Positions 54,801-62,212 of a DNA stretch of 64,000 bases are shown here, in pieces. Below the pieces are notes generated by a model. The model ran no database searches. It was not told where the DNA came from and was given only the letters and a program-made list of their open reading frames with translations. The stretch is from G020353115 sp964389685 (GTDB lineage Bacteria > Bacteroidota > Bacteroidia > Bacteroidales > VadinHA17). The stretch lies in NCBI GenBank assembly GCA_964389685.1, contig CAYMFM010000004.1, positions 62,001 to 126,000 of the forward strand, given 5' to 3'. The stretch's first letter is position 1. The number at the start of each line of letters is the position of its first letter. The position numbers were made by a program, and so were the translations under genes.

Positions 54801-55255
54801 TCATCCATGAGAAATTTCCCCAGGAAGGGCACGATAGCATCTGTGCCGGAGAATTGTAGCTGGCTGATGAGAAAGGATCGGATGTAGTCATTCTCGTTCC
54901 TCTCAATAGCCTTCATGATGGATGAATTAAAGATCTCACACTCATCCTCATAACCTGCATTTGTTACATACTTTGCCAGCCCGCTGATTGCAAGCCGTAC
55001 CCTGGAATCATCCTCTTCTCCCGGTGGTTGCAACATATCGGTGAACATGAGGATACCGGGTTCACCAAGAATGAGCATATCTTCCATTAATTTTATATAA
55101 TGACCTTCATCCTGTGCGGGCATTTCGGTGAGCACATCAACAACTTTTGTTTTCAGTGTTCTTTGATCATCTGACCCGGCTGCTCTGGTCTGACACAGAA
55201 CGATACTACCTGTCAGCATGAAAAGAAGAATAAGAATTGTTTTTCTATGGTTCAT
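51854..55255 (-). CDS. HEAT-repeat protein with two DUF1080 (3-keto-disaccharide hydrolase-type) domains
   Basis: This 1133-residue exported protein begins with a signal peptide (ILILLFMLTGSIVLC). HEAT/PBS-lyase repeats follow for about 700 residues (VKALGDLGSAKAGKEIEKLA, LGERGDQTAIPSILDCLTHQ). Two DUF1080 concanavalin-like domains end it, each opening with an FNGKDLxxW motif (FVPIFNGKDLTGWQ and FVQLFNGKDLQNWTG). Some DUF1080 proteins hydrolyse 3-keto-disaccharides made by Gfo/Idh/MocA dehydrogenases, and such a dehydrogenase is the gene immediately upstream, 33 nt away. Fusion of HEAT repeats with two DUF1080 copies in one protein is notable. Substrate inferred only. Confidence 0.85.
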   Translation of the reverse strand: MNHRKTILILLFMLTGSIVLCQTRAAGSDDQRTLKTKVVDVLTEMPAQDEGHYIKLMEDMLILGEPGILMFTDMLQPPGEEDDSRVRLAISGLAKYVTNAGYEDECEIFNSSIMKAIERNENDYIRSFLISQLQFSGTDAIVPFLGKFLMDDFLCEPAARTLIAIQSSGSEEVLLKALGESSGANQITIVKALGDLGSAKAGKEIEKLALSEKSELRKVSLYALANSGSPDAEKILFEAANKTGFQYEQTGATQSYMLFIKRIGEAGETKVVERMCHYLMDNAPSNIRSQALSLLIYFKKDEGDQILLDALEDPDSQFRATALQLTNRYPGKDITQKLVSKLDETPAVVQADIIRTLGERGDQTAIPSILDCLTHQDQVVRLSAVIAAGLLAGEAAIVPLLDVMHDGTPEDINTVKGTLLFIDSDQLVPAIYNALDEMTPKSKAALFEVLVNRDPDGFHDLAVLESGNPEKEIRLAAYSAFAILATPEDGEVIFKQFITRKDPEERKALQNAILSLAKRMDVAEQSSFLGMFSGLSPENKQYFFEILPEIGGKKALDMVMTDYFTCEENQKELPLETLGRWQTPDAIPRLYDILLEERMNYYRNPAMDYYLEMTKRSRIPDAQKVLFYRQLLELSPCSDREDEILKQLSSLPVFQTLILAGKYLDDPDLQQEAARTIAQIALPSEVGNDGMTGKIVADLLRKAEKVISGEENEKEKQRIREYLSSMPDDEGFVPIFNGKDLTGWQGLVENPIARAQMDPEALKKARQEANRKMHECWKVEDGVIWFNGEGANCCTVKKYGDFELVVDWKITKNGDSGIYLRGSPQVQIWDTSRTEVGAQVGSGGLYNNQEHPSKPLLIADNPVGDWNTFRIIMIGERVTVWLNGYLVVDNVIMENYWDRSQPIFPVEQIELQAHGTNLGFRDIYIREIPKTDHNQLTDEEKQEGFVQLFNGKDLQNWTGNTTDYVVEDGVIVIYPDKGGHGNLYTEKEYADFIFRFEFQLTPGANNGLGIRTPMEGDPAYVGMELQILDNTAPIYRRLEQWQYHGSVYGVIPAKRGFLKPAGEWNSEEVIIRGSDIKIILNGTVIVDGNITEASKNGTIDGNKHPGLKREKGHIGFLGHGSVVKFRNIRVKEL

Positions 55256-55288
55256 GATTTGTTATTTTTCTGGTTACAGAATGGTCAT

Positions 55289-56560
55289 TTAAATGATCCA
55301 GGGGGCTCTCATGGGCTGATGGATCAGGCGGTTGGCAAGTTCATCATCAATAACCACCTGATTCTCCGGATCGAATTTCAGTGATCGACCAAGGCGGAGG
55401 GCTATTTTCCCCAGGTTAACAAGTGTACAGGAACGGTGACCGTTCTCTTCGTTAAGTGCAAATTTTGTCCTGCTTCTAACAGCGCTTGCAAAGTCTGTTA
55501 CCTGGGGTTCAGGATCGGGTAATGTATTAACTTTTTCCCACAGGCCTGGAATATCTGATTTGAAGCCCTTGAACAGTCTTCCATCTGGTCCTTCAAGGAA
55601 TGCTGCATTCGTTTCCCTGTTTTCACCATCGAGAATTATTTTACAGCCATCCTGATAGGTATATTCAATTCTTCTCCATGAGCTTACTGCATCCGGATGC
55701 TGTTGTGGTGCGTCAACCTCGATCAGGACCGGACTGGTAGAATCTTTTCCGAGCAGGTATTGAACCGGATCAATGTAATGCTGTCCCATATCCCCCAGTC
55801 CTCCACCATCATAATCCCAATACCCTCTGAAACTAGAGTGTACACGGTGTGGATGGTACGGTTTATAGGGTGCAGGGCCAAGCCACATGTTATAATCCAG
55901 GTGATCCGGGATCGTTTGAGGGATGAGGTTTGTTCTTCCGCTCCAGTAGAATTTCCAGTCAAAACCTGTGGTTGCATTTATCGTTGCGGTAAGAGGCCAT
56001 CCGAGGATACCGCTTTCAACCAGTTTTTTGATCGGTTTAACGGTTGTCCCGAAACCGTAAAAACTGTCTGCAAACCGGAACCATGTGTTAAGGCGGAATA
56101 TACTCCCGTTTTGTTGAACTGCCTGAACCACCTTTTTCCCTTCCCCGATGGTCCTTGTCATTGGCTTCTCACACCAGATGTCTTTGCCTGCCTGAGCCGC
56201 TTCAACCGCCATAATACCATGCCAGTGTGGGGGTGTGACAATATGGATGATGTCGATATCGGATCTCTGTAACACTTCCCGGTAGTCGGTGTATGAATCC
56301 ACATTACTTTCGCAAATTTCCTGAGCCAGCTTCAGATGTTCTCTGTCCACATCACAGATGGCAAGGAGTTTTGCACCTTGGTATCGGATATGTCCACGGC
56401 CCATGCCGCCAACACCGATAATGGCTTTAGTAAGCTGGTCGCTGGGAGGAATAAATCCCTTTCCGCCAAGGACATGACGGGGGATAATGGTAAAGGCTGC
56501 AGCTGAAGTGAGAGATAGTTTAAGAAAATCCCTCCGCTTAATCTCTGATTTTTGTTTCAT
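55289..56560 (-). CDS. Exported Gfo/Idh/MocA-family oxidoreductase
   Basis: This 423-residue NAD(P)-dependent sugar oxidoreductase has a twin-arginine leader with RRDFLK at residues 9-14. The Rossmann motif is AIIGVGGMGRGHIRY, and the family's catalytic lysine lies in DIWCEKPM. GLGDMGQHYIDP contributes the substrate-site His. Tat export means it folds with its cofactor inside the cell first. With the DUF1080 protein downstream it fits a keto-glycoside pathway, in which this enzyme oxidises C3 of a sugar; that is an inference from family pairing. Upstream lies family B repeat B2. Confidence 0.88.
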   Translation of the reverse strand: MKQKSEIKRRDFLKLSLTSAAAFTIIPRHVLGGKGFIPPSDQLTKAIIGVGGMGRGHIRYQGAKLLAICDVDREHLKLAQEICESNVDSYTDYREVLQRSDIDIIHIVTPPHWHGIMAVEAAQAGKDIWCEKPMTRTIGEGKKVVQAVQQNGSIFRLNTWFRFADSFYGFGTTVKPIKKLVESGILGWPLTATINATTGFDWKFYWSGRTNLIPQTIPDHLDYNMWLGPAPYKPYHPHRVHSSFRGYWDYDGGGLGDMGQHYIDPVQYLLGKDSTSPVLIEVDAPQQHPDAVSSWRRIEYTYQDGCKIILDGENRETNAAFLEGPDGRLFKGFKSDIPGLWEKVNTLPDPEPQVTDFASAVRSRTKFALNEENGHRSCTLVNLGKIALRLGRSLKFDPENQVVIDDELANRLIHQPMRAPWII

Positions 56561-56582
56561 GGCGTATATTTTTTAATTATCT

Positions 56583-56698
56583 GCTCGTAGTACGACTCAG
56601 GTGCTACGAATAAACCGACTGCTTAGTCGTACCACGAGCTTTAGTCGTAGTACGACTTTGGTTCGTCAGCCTACCGGCTGGCAGGTGCTACGACTAAG
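56583..56698. repeat. Repeat family B, copy B2 (left flank of second RAYT)
   Basis: Contains AGTCGTACCACGA (56625-56637), loop GCTTTAG and TCGTAGTACGACT (56645-56657), plus additional half-sites (TCGTAGTACGACT near 56585 and GGTGCTACGACTAAG at the end). The stem carries the same single C-A mismatch as the other family B hairpins. It begins 22 nt beyond the Gfo/Idh/MocA start. Confidence 0.88.
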
Positions 56699-56703
56699 TT
56701 AAT

Positions 56704-57264
56704 TCATTCTGTAAAATAGTAACGTCCTTTATTAAGATTTATTAATGGTTTATCAATGAGACCTAAGTATTCCTGCAATGATGAATATTTCCATTTCTGT
56801 GCTTGTTTAGCATAGCCATCTACAAGTGGATTGTTATGAATATATCGCATACAGGCAAATGGATATTCTTTTTCTGGAGAAGCAGGTGTAATAACCGTAA
56901 TACCATGTTGCATATACCAGGCAGGGACCAATTTTGGTGGTTGAGAAACACAAACTGCTTTTGTATGTTGCTGAAACAGTGAACCGGTTCTTTTCTCCTG
57001 CTTATTAATTGCCCTTGTATAGGAACTTAGCATCCTTCCTATGGATTGGTTCAATGATATTCCATTAATTATTGGTTGAATCACCTCAATCATAAGGTGA
57101 AAGTGGTTAGGCATTAAACACCATGCAAGGAAATCTGCGTGAGGTGAAATATATTTTTTTAACTTTTTTTGGAAAAAGGTATAATTAGCATCGCAATAGA
57201 AGATCCTTTCTTTATTGTTCCCTCGATTAAATACATGATAAATTTGATTTTTTTCAAATTCCAT
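56704..57264 (-). mobile_element. Second REP-associated tyrosine transposase (RAYT), different subfamily
   Basis: This 186-residue protein is of the longer RAYT type. The opening YHVFNRGNNKERIF is typical, the HUH motif is H54-F-H56 in MPNHFHLMIE, and the catalytic tyrosine is probably Tyr141 in MRYIHNNPLVDG. It shares little with the 143-residue RAYT at 12765 apart from the core motifs. It is bracketed by family B repeats (B2 at 56583-56698, B3 at 57321-57486), not family A. The reading frame is intact. Its insertion separates the sulfatase from the Gfo/Idh/MocA gene and may have split an operon. Confidence 0.9.
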
Positions 57265-57320
57265 CTATGGGAGTTTACGTTAGTTTTGCCATGAATCAAA
57301 GTCGTTGCCGAAATTATCTA

Positions 57321-57486
57321 CTCGTGCTACGATTAGAATTCGTGGCACGAGTAAACTGACCCTCTTAGTCGTACCACGAACTATAGTCGTAGTACGACTT
57401 GGGTTCGCCAGCCAGCCGGCTGGCTGGTGCTACGAGTAAACCGACCTTCTTAGTCGTACCACGAGCTGGAGTCGTAGTACGACTAA
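57321..57486. repeat. Repeat family B, double copy B3 (right flank of second RAYT)
   Basis: Three hairpins lie in a row: CTCGTGCTACGA/TCGTGGCACGAG (57321-57351) and two AGTCGTACCACGA/TCGTAGTACGACT pairs (57367-57399 and 57452-57484), all with 7-nt loops. A perfect 20-bp palindrome, CCAGCCAGCCGGCTGGCTGG (57408-57427), sits between the last two. The last hairpin ends a few bases before the sulfatase stop at 57490. Confidence 0.9.
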
Positions 57487-57489
57487 GTG

Positions 57490-58959
57490 TTAATACGCCG
57501 GATTTGGTGTGGGAAATCGTGCCTCCACCTCAGCCTGCCAGGTGTGTAGCATCTCAAGCATCCGGTTACGAATGTCCGGAAGGCTGCCCGCCAGGTTTTT
57601 CTGTTCACCAATATCTTCAGCAATATTGTATAATTCAACGGGTCGGTTTTCCTCAAAAAATTCGATCAATTTATAATCCCCTTTCCGGATAGCAGCACCG
57701 GGACTGCCTCCCTGGTTTCCATAATGCGGATAATGCCAGAAAATAGCTCTTTCTTCCGTTCTTCTTTTCCCTTTTAACTGATGAATAAAACTAACCCCAT
57801 CCAGGTGCTGTTCCGGTTTCAGAGCTATTCCGGCCATTTCCAGAATTGTTGGATAAAGATCCGTACTGATGACAGGTTCTGTACATGTTGAGCCGGGAGA
57901 GGTATTTCCCGGCCATTTAACCACCATGGGTTCCCGGATGCCTCCCTCGTAGAGCCAGCCTTTGCCGGATCGCAGGGGTAGATTGCTGGTTGGATGTCCT
58001 TCAGAAGTTGACAATCCGCCGTTATCAGACATAAAGAACACAACGGTTTTTTCTTCCAATCCGGATTCCTGCAGGGAATGAAGGATTTTGCCAACTGCCT
58101 GGTCCATCGCTTCAACCATTCCTGCATAAACGGCATGGTTTTGTACCAGTCTGACCTTTCGGTCTCCTTCTTCTCCCCATGTATCTCCGGGAGCCTTCTC
58201 TCTTTTTGCCTCATATTTCACCTGCAGGTCTTCCCGTGCCATCAATGGAGTGTGAACCGAGTAGAAGGAAAGATACGCCAGGAAGGGTTGATCCATATGT
58301 TCCTGAATGAATTTTACGGTTTCTGTCGCGAGGCGGTCAGGCAAATGTTCACCTTCCGGTCCATCTGTCATCCTTGGATTTTCATAGGGTGAAAAATAGC
58401 GGTTACCGCCATAGGGACCTCCACGTTCACAACCTCCAATATTTATATCAAAGCCCTGGTTTTCAGGCCAAAATCCTTCGGGACCAAGATGCCACTTACC
58501 GGCAAAAAAAGTTGCATATCCTGTCTCTTTTAGCGCTTCGGCAAGCGTAATTTCTTCCAGGGGCATGCGGTTTTCATATTTTGCCGGCAGCAAGGGTTTG
58601 TTTCTTGTCCAGTGTGTACCAACCGTTTCTGGCTGAGGTGCACCGAAATAATCGGTGGTGTTCAACCGTGCCGGATATTTTCCGGTCATGATGCTGGCAC
58701 GTGTCGGACTGCATACCGGACATGCTGCATATCCCTGCATAAAACGCATCCCTTCAGATGCAAGGCCGTCAATGTTGGGCGTTTCGTAGAATGTTTCCGG
58801 GTTATTGAAACCCACATCGGTCCAGCCAAGATCATCAACCAGGATGAAGAGAAAGTTGGGTTTGGGTGGTTCAGGATTGCAACCTGAGATGACAGACAAA
58901 AGGATTACCCATGTTATCGTTGCAAACATGAATCTTATTGTTTCACATTGTTTTGCCAT
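57490..58959 (-). CDS. S1-family sulfatase, lipoprotein
   Basis: This roughly 489-residue sulfatase has calcium ligands in FILVDDLGW, the formylglycine motif CSPTRASIMTG (Cys83) and FFAGKWHLG and FFMSDNGGLS in order. The lipobox is in LSVISGCNPE. The ATG at 58959 is preferred. The longer frame starting at 59076 runs through a palindromic repeat (58979-58994), translates as LPAGRQG-type peptide and overlaps the upstream gene. The gene follows a DUF5107-TPR and a GH2 gene, so it probably desulfates the glycan they process. The maturase is not in the window. Confidence 0.92.
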   Translation of the reverse strand: MAKQCETIRFMFATITWVILLSVISGCNPEPPKPNFLFILVDDLGWTDVGFNNPETFYETPNIDGLASEGMRFMQGYAACPVCSPTRASIMTGKYPARLNTTDYFGAPQPETVGTHWTRNKPLLPAKYENRMPLEEITLAEALKETGYATFFAGKWHLGPEGFWPENQGFDINIGGCERGGPYGGNRYFSPYENPRMTDGPEGEHLPDRLATETVKFIQEHMDQPFLAYLSFYSVHTPLMAREDLQVKYEAKREKAPGDTWGEEGDRKVRLVQNHAVYAGMVEAMDQAVGKILHSLQESGLEEKTVVFFMSDNGGLSTSEGHPTSNLPLRSGKGWLYEGGIREPMVVKWPGNTSPGSTCTEPVISTDLYPTILEMAGIALKPEQHLDGVSFIHQLKGKRRTEERAIFWHYPHYGNQGGSPGAAIRKGDYKLIEFFEENRPVELYNIAEDIGEQKNLAGSLPDIRNRMLEMLHTWQAEVEARFPTPNPAY

Positions 58960-58978
58960 AGGCATCCCTGCCCGTCCC

Positions 58979-58994
58979 TGCCTGCCGGCAGGCA
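58979..58994. repeat. Perfect 16-bp palindrome (family C)
   Basis: TGCCTGCCGGCAGGCA lies in the gap between the sulfatase and DUF5107 genes, with further inverted GC-rich sequence outside it. When translated it gives the PAGRQG peptide often seen as spurious N-terminal extensions in Bacteroidota proteins, so it is a dispersed repeat rather than coding sequence. Confidence 0.75.
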
Positions 58995-59050
58995 AGGCGT
59001 CAGGCGGGCCTTCGGGACATATTGTTTCGGGTTGTTTCAGAAAATTACCC

Positions 59051-62000
59051 TTATTGAAAAATATTTGTATTTTCATTTAATTTGATAAGAAGGTCAAGTG
59101 TCATGTCCTTTCCTCTACGGGAATCATATTTTGATTTTTCAAGGATTTCCACAGCCAGCTTAAATTCTCCATTATATATTGCCAGACACCATTGTAAAGC
59201 CAGGTTTTCGGGAAGGTTTTCAAATTTGTTCATTATATGATCTGCCTCTTTTTTTAGATTTTTCATTTTTAATGTCCATGCTGTAATGAAATCTTCAGCA
59301 GACAATGTTTTAGATAACGGAAAATCAATAATCGTTTGTTGAACAGCTGATAATTCTTCTTCCCGGCCGGCGTATTTATGTATTGCGACCAGTAAAAAAT
59401 TTTCCAGTCGCTCGTCCACACCATACGGTTTACCAACACCCAGGTTTTCCGGCCACTGCCGGGCCAGATCAATATGATCACGTGCAACCTGGTAATCCTG
59501 CTGAATCATGGATTGGACGGCTTCCCTGAGGTTGGATTCGCGCCAGATCAACCTGCCTGAGGTGGCCCCTTCATTAGGAAGAACAGTTAGATTTTTCAAT
59601 ACATTTATGCTGCTTGCATGCTGACCTGTTTTGTTAAACAGGTCAGCACATTGAAGACCCAGGTAGTAATTTTCTGGGAATTTTTGAAAATACTCCTTTG
59701 ATATCCTTGATGCCTCTTCCAGTTTTCCATTCGTCATATAAAAATGGGCAATTCGATATCCTGCTCTCCAGGAATGAGGATCCAGTTCAAGTGCCTTCAG
59801 GTAGTTGTTTTGAGCGATTGGGAAATCCATTTCCGAAAAAAAATTTCCTCTGGCAAGGTAAAAAGCAGGATAGTCCGGATCATTTCCACAATCTTCGAAT
59901 AATAATTTGGCCATCCGGATTTGGCCGTTGTTCCAGTAGATCAGTGAGAGGTAATATTTTGGTTTCCATGATGTTGAAGAGGCAATGGCCCATTTTAGCA
60001 GTTCAACCGATTCTTCCCTGAAAGGAAAAACAAGGTATGGGGAGAGCTGGTTTGCTTTTTCCAGGAATTGATTTGCTGCGACAGGTTTACCCGAGAGTGC
60101 ATTCAGGTATGCTGACCAATAAAGGACCATGGGATGTTCAGGAGCCCGCTCCAGAACCCAGATCGCTTCCTGGTAATAACCCAGGTTAACATATTTTAAG
60201 GCTGTTTCCAGAAACGTTTCCTGTGGGAGCTCATTTCTGATCAGCATGGCAAGTTCATCCTTTGCCTTTTCAACTCCTTCAGGAAGGAATTTTTCAAACC
60301 GGCCAAAATGATTCAACGGGTCAATATTCAACAGATCAACCAGAACAGCAGATGCCTGATCGTTCATTCCCATTTTCCTGTATATAACCGCCATCAGCTC
60401 AAGACCTGGTAAATTCAAACGATTATAAAGCATGCTTTTCTGGGAATATTCTAGCGCTTTACCCATATCACCTTCCCTGAAATAAATCTTTGCCAGTTCG
60501 TTATAGGAACCGCACCGGTAACCAGCAGATGCTGCTGCAATGGAAAATCCATCTTTTGCATCAGCCATCCGGCCTGTTTTCAGGCTTGCGATTCCATAGT
60601 AGAAATTTGCTTCAGGATCGTAGGTGTCGATTGCCAGGGATTTCCGGGTAAATTCCCATGCTTCCTGAAATTCAAGTTGTTTCAGTTTAACCTGCGCAAA
60701 CCCGTTTAATGCCGGCAGGTAATTTGAATCCTTTTGAAGACATTCCTGAAATAAACGCTCAGCTTCAGAATAGGAACGCTGGCGAAATTTTTCTTTTCCA
60801 AGCAGGTATAATCCATACACAGAATTCCAATCAAATTCTGATAATTCAAGTGGTCGTGAAAGAACCTGTCCGGATGTTCCTCCGGGACCAATGATATATT
60901 TTTGTCCAAGTTTTATCGAGACATTTTCAGGATTACCTTCAAAGGCGAAGCTGTAATGTGCTGTTTCGGTTGGACGTAATGTTACAAATTGCTCAAAGAT
61001 CGTACTTGATTCGGAAAGGATGGTAAGCGTATCGCGGAGATATGTGTTGGAACAGACCCAGGTATGTAAAGAATCATTCATCATCTCAAGGTTAACTGAT
61101 GCTTCAGGAATGGCACGGTCAACTCCTTTGGTATTCTTTACCGGGAACCAATGCTCTGTCCAGATATCGGCAGAGTAGGGAGGGAATCCCCGGTGTTTAA
61201 AAGGGGTATAGGTACTGGATGCTGATTCCTGGTTAAATAAGCGCCCGGATTGGATCTCAATGTACTGACCATCCCTGTCGGTTAGGAGATCTTCCCAAAT
61301 CATTCCTTGCCTTGAAAGCCCCCAGATCCATATCTTTTTTCCTGGTTTGTCATCGTAATTTGCATATCGTCCAAAGCCGAAATCATCATCATGCCAGTAT
61401 CCTCCAAAAAAGTTGGTGTATTCTCCGAGTACATGATATGACTTATAACTTCCGAAGTTGTTTTTTTCGTAAAAAGAGATCTCTCTGCCCTCCGGATCTA
61501 CAGGCCAGGAGGAGGAGATACCATTATGCCCGATATAAGCATTTCCAGGATAGGCAAATTCAAGATTGCCATCGGCTTTAACGGATCCATTCATCCAGTG
61601 GTAATAGGATTGTTCCTGTGAAGTAGGATTAATCCAAAGTGCATTTGTGGTGAAATAGGATCTGTCCGGATGAAGGTTTATCTCAACCCTCCACTCAGTC
61701 CTGGAGGAAAGGTCGGTAGCCCCAATAAAGCAACTGGCGCTTCCATCATCGAATTTTCGAAGATAATAATCGACAGGTGTTGAGCATGTTGGAGCATGCC
61801 CGATCACACCAAAGTTGATCTCTATACCTCCTGAAGTCCATGGACCGCGCATGGCTATATCCCGGAATTTTACACTATGATTGAAGTAGATGAACTGCTT
61901 TCCCGAAGATTTCTCAATGGCACCCCAGATCTTTCCCCCAATCTCAGGAGTGATGTATACTTCGATAAAATCATTTTCCATTTTCACCAGATTCCATTCC

Positions 62001-62212
62001 CCGGTAACTGGTTCCGATGAGTAACCATCATACCGGAAGTAAGGATAAATCCTTCCCGGGTGTGGAACCGGATCAGGAGAAGAATACGGATAGGTTGGGA
62101 GAGAGACCGGCTCTTCTATAATATTTGCCGTTTGGGAGTTTACCGGGGAAGTTAACAGGTAAAATGCCATTGCATAAAGAAGAGTGAAATGCTTTTTCAT
62201 CGGAAACAACAT
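59051..62212 (-). CDS. DUF5107 and TPR-repeat exported protein (copy 2)
   Basis: This 1053-residue protein has the same architecture as the one at 16532: signal peptide (HFTLLYAMAFYLLTSPVNSQ), DUF5107 domain with ITPEIGGKIWGAIEKSSGK and GGIEINFGVIGHAPTCST, then TPR repeats from about residue 450 onward. The ATG at 62212 overlaps the stop of the upstream GH2 gene (TAATG), which indicates translational coupling; ATG 62200 is an alternative start. Linkage to GH2 and a sulfatase supports a carbohydrate role for DUF5107 here. No catalytic residue assignment is possible from sequence alone. Confidence 0.88.
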   Translation of the reverse strand: MLFPMKKHFTLLYAMAFYLLTSPVNSQTANIIEEPVSLPTYPYSSPDPVPHPGRIYPYFRYDGYSSEPVTGEWNLVKMENDFIEVYITPEIGGKIWGAIEKSSGKQFIYFNHSVKFRDIAMRGPWTSGGIEINFGVIGHAPTCSTPVDYYLRKFDDGSASCFIGATDLSSRTEWRVEINLHPDRSYFTTNALWINPTSQEQSYYHWMNGSVKADGNLEFAYPGNAYIGHNGISSSWPVDPEGREISFYEKNNFGSYKSYHVLGEYTNFFGGYWHDDDFGFGRYANYDDKPGKKIWIWGLSRQGMIWEDLLTDRDGQYIEIQSGRLFNQESASSTYTPFKHRGFPPYSADIWTEHWFPVKNTKGVDRAIPEASVNLEMMNDSLHTWVCSNTYLRDTLTILSESSTIFEQFVTLRPTETAHYSFAFEGNPENVSIKLGQKYIIGPGGTSGQVLSRPLELSEFDWNSVYGLYLLGKEKFRQRSYSEAERLFQECLQKDSNYLPALNGFAQVKLKQLEFQEAWEFTRKSLAIDTYDPEANFYYGIASLKTGRMADAKDGFSIAAASAGYRCGSYNELAKIYFREGDMGKALEYSQKSMLYNRLNLPGLELMAVIYRKMGMNDQASAVLVDLLNIDPLNHFGRFEKFLPEGVEKAKDELAMLIRNELPQETFLETALKYVNLGYYQEAIWVLERAPEHPMVLYWSAYLNALSGKPVAANQFLEKANQLSPYLVFPFREESVELLKWAIASSTSWKPKYYLSLIYWNNGQIRMAKLLFEDCGNDPDYPAFYLARGNFFSEMDFPIAQNNYLKALELDPHSWRAGYRIAHFYMTNGKLEEASRISKEYFQKFPENYYLGLQCADLFNKTGQHASSINVLKNLTVLPNEGATSGRLIWRESNLREAVQSMIQQDYQVARDHIDLARQWPENLGVGKPYGVDERLENFLLVAIHKYAGREEELSAVQQTIIDFPLSKTLSAEDFITAWTLKMKNLKKEADHIMNKFENLPENLALQWCLAIYNGEFKLAVEILEKSKYDSRRGKDMTLDLLIKLNENTNIFQ

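Noticed and set aside
57490..59076. Sulfatase start at 59076
   Set aside because: The extension runs through a palindromic repeat, overlaps the upstream gene and precedes the signal peptide.
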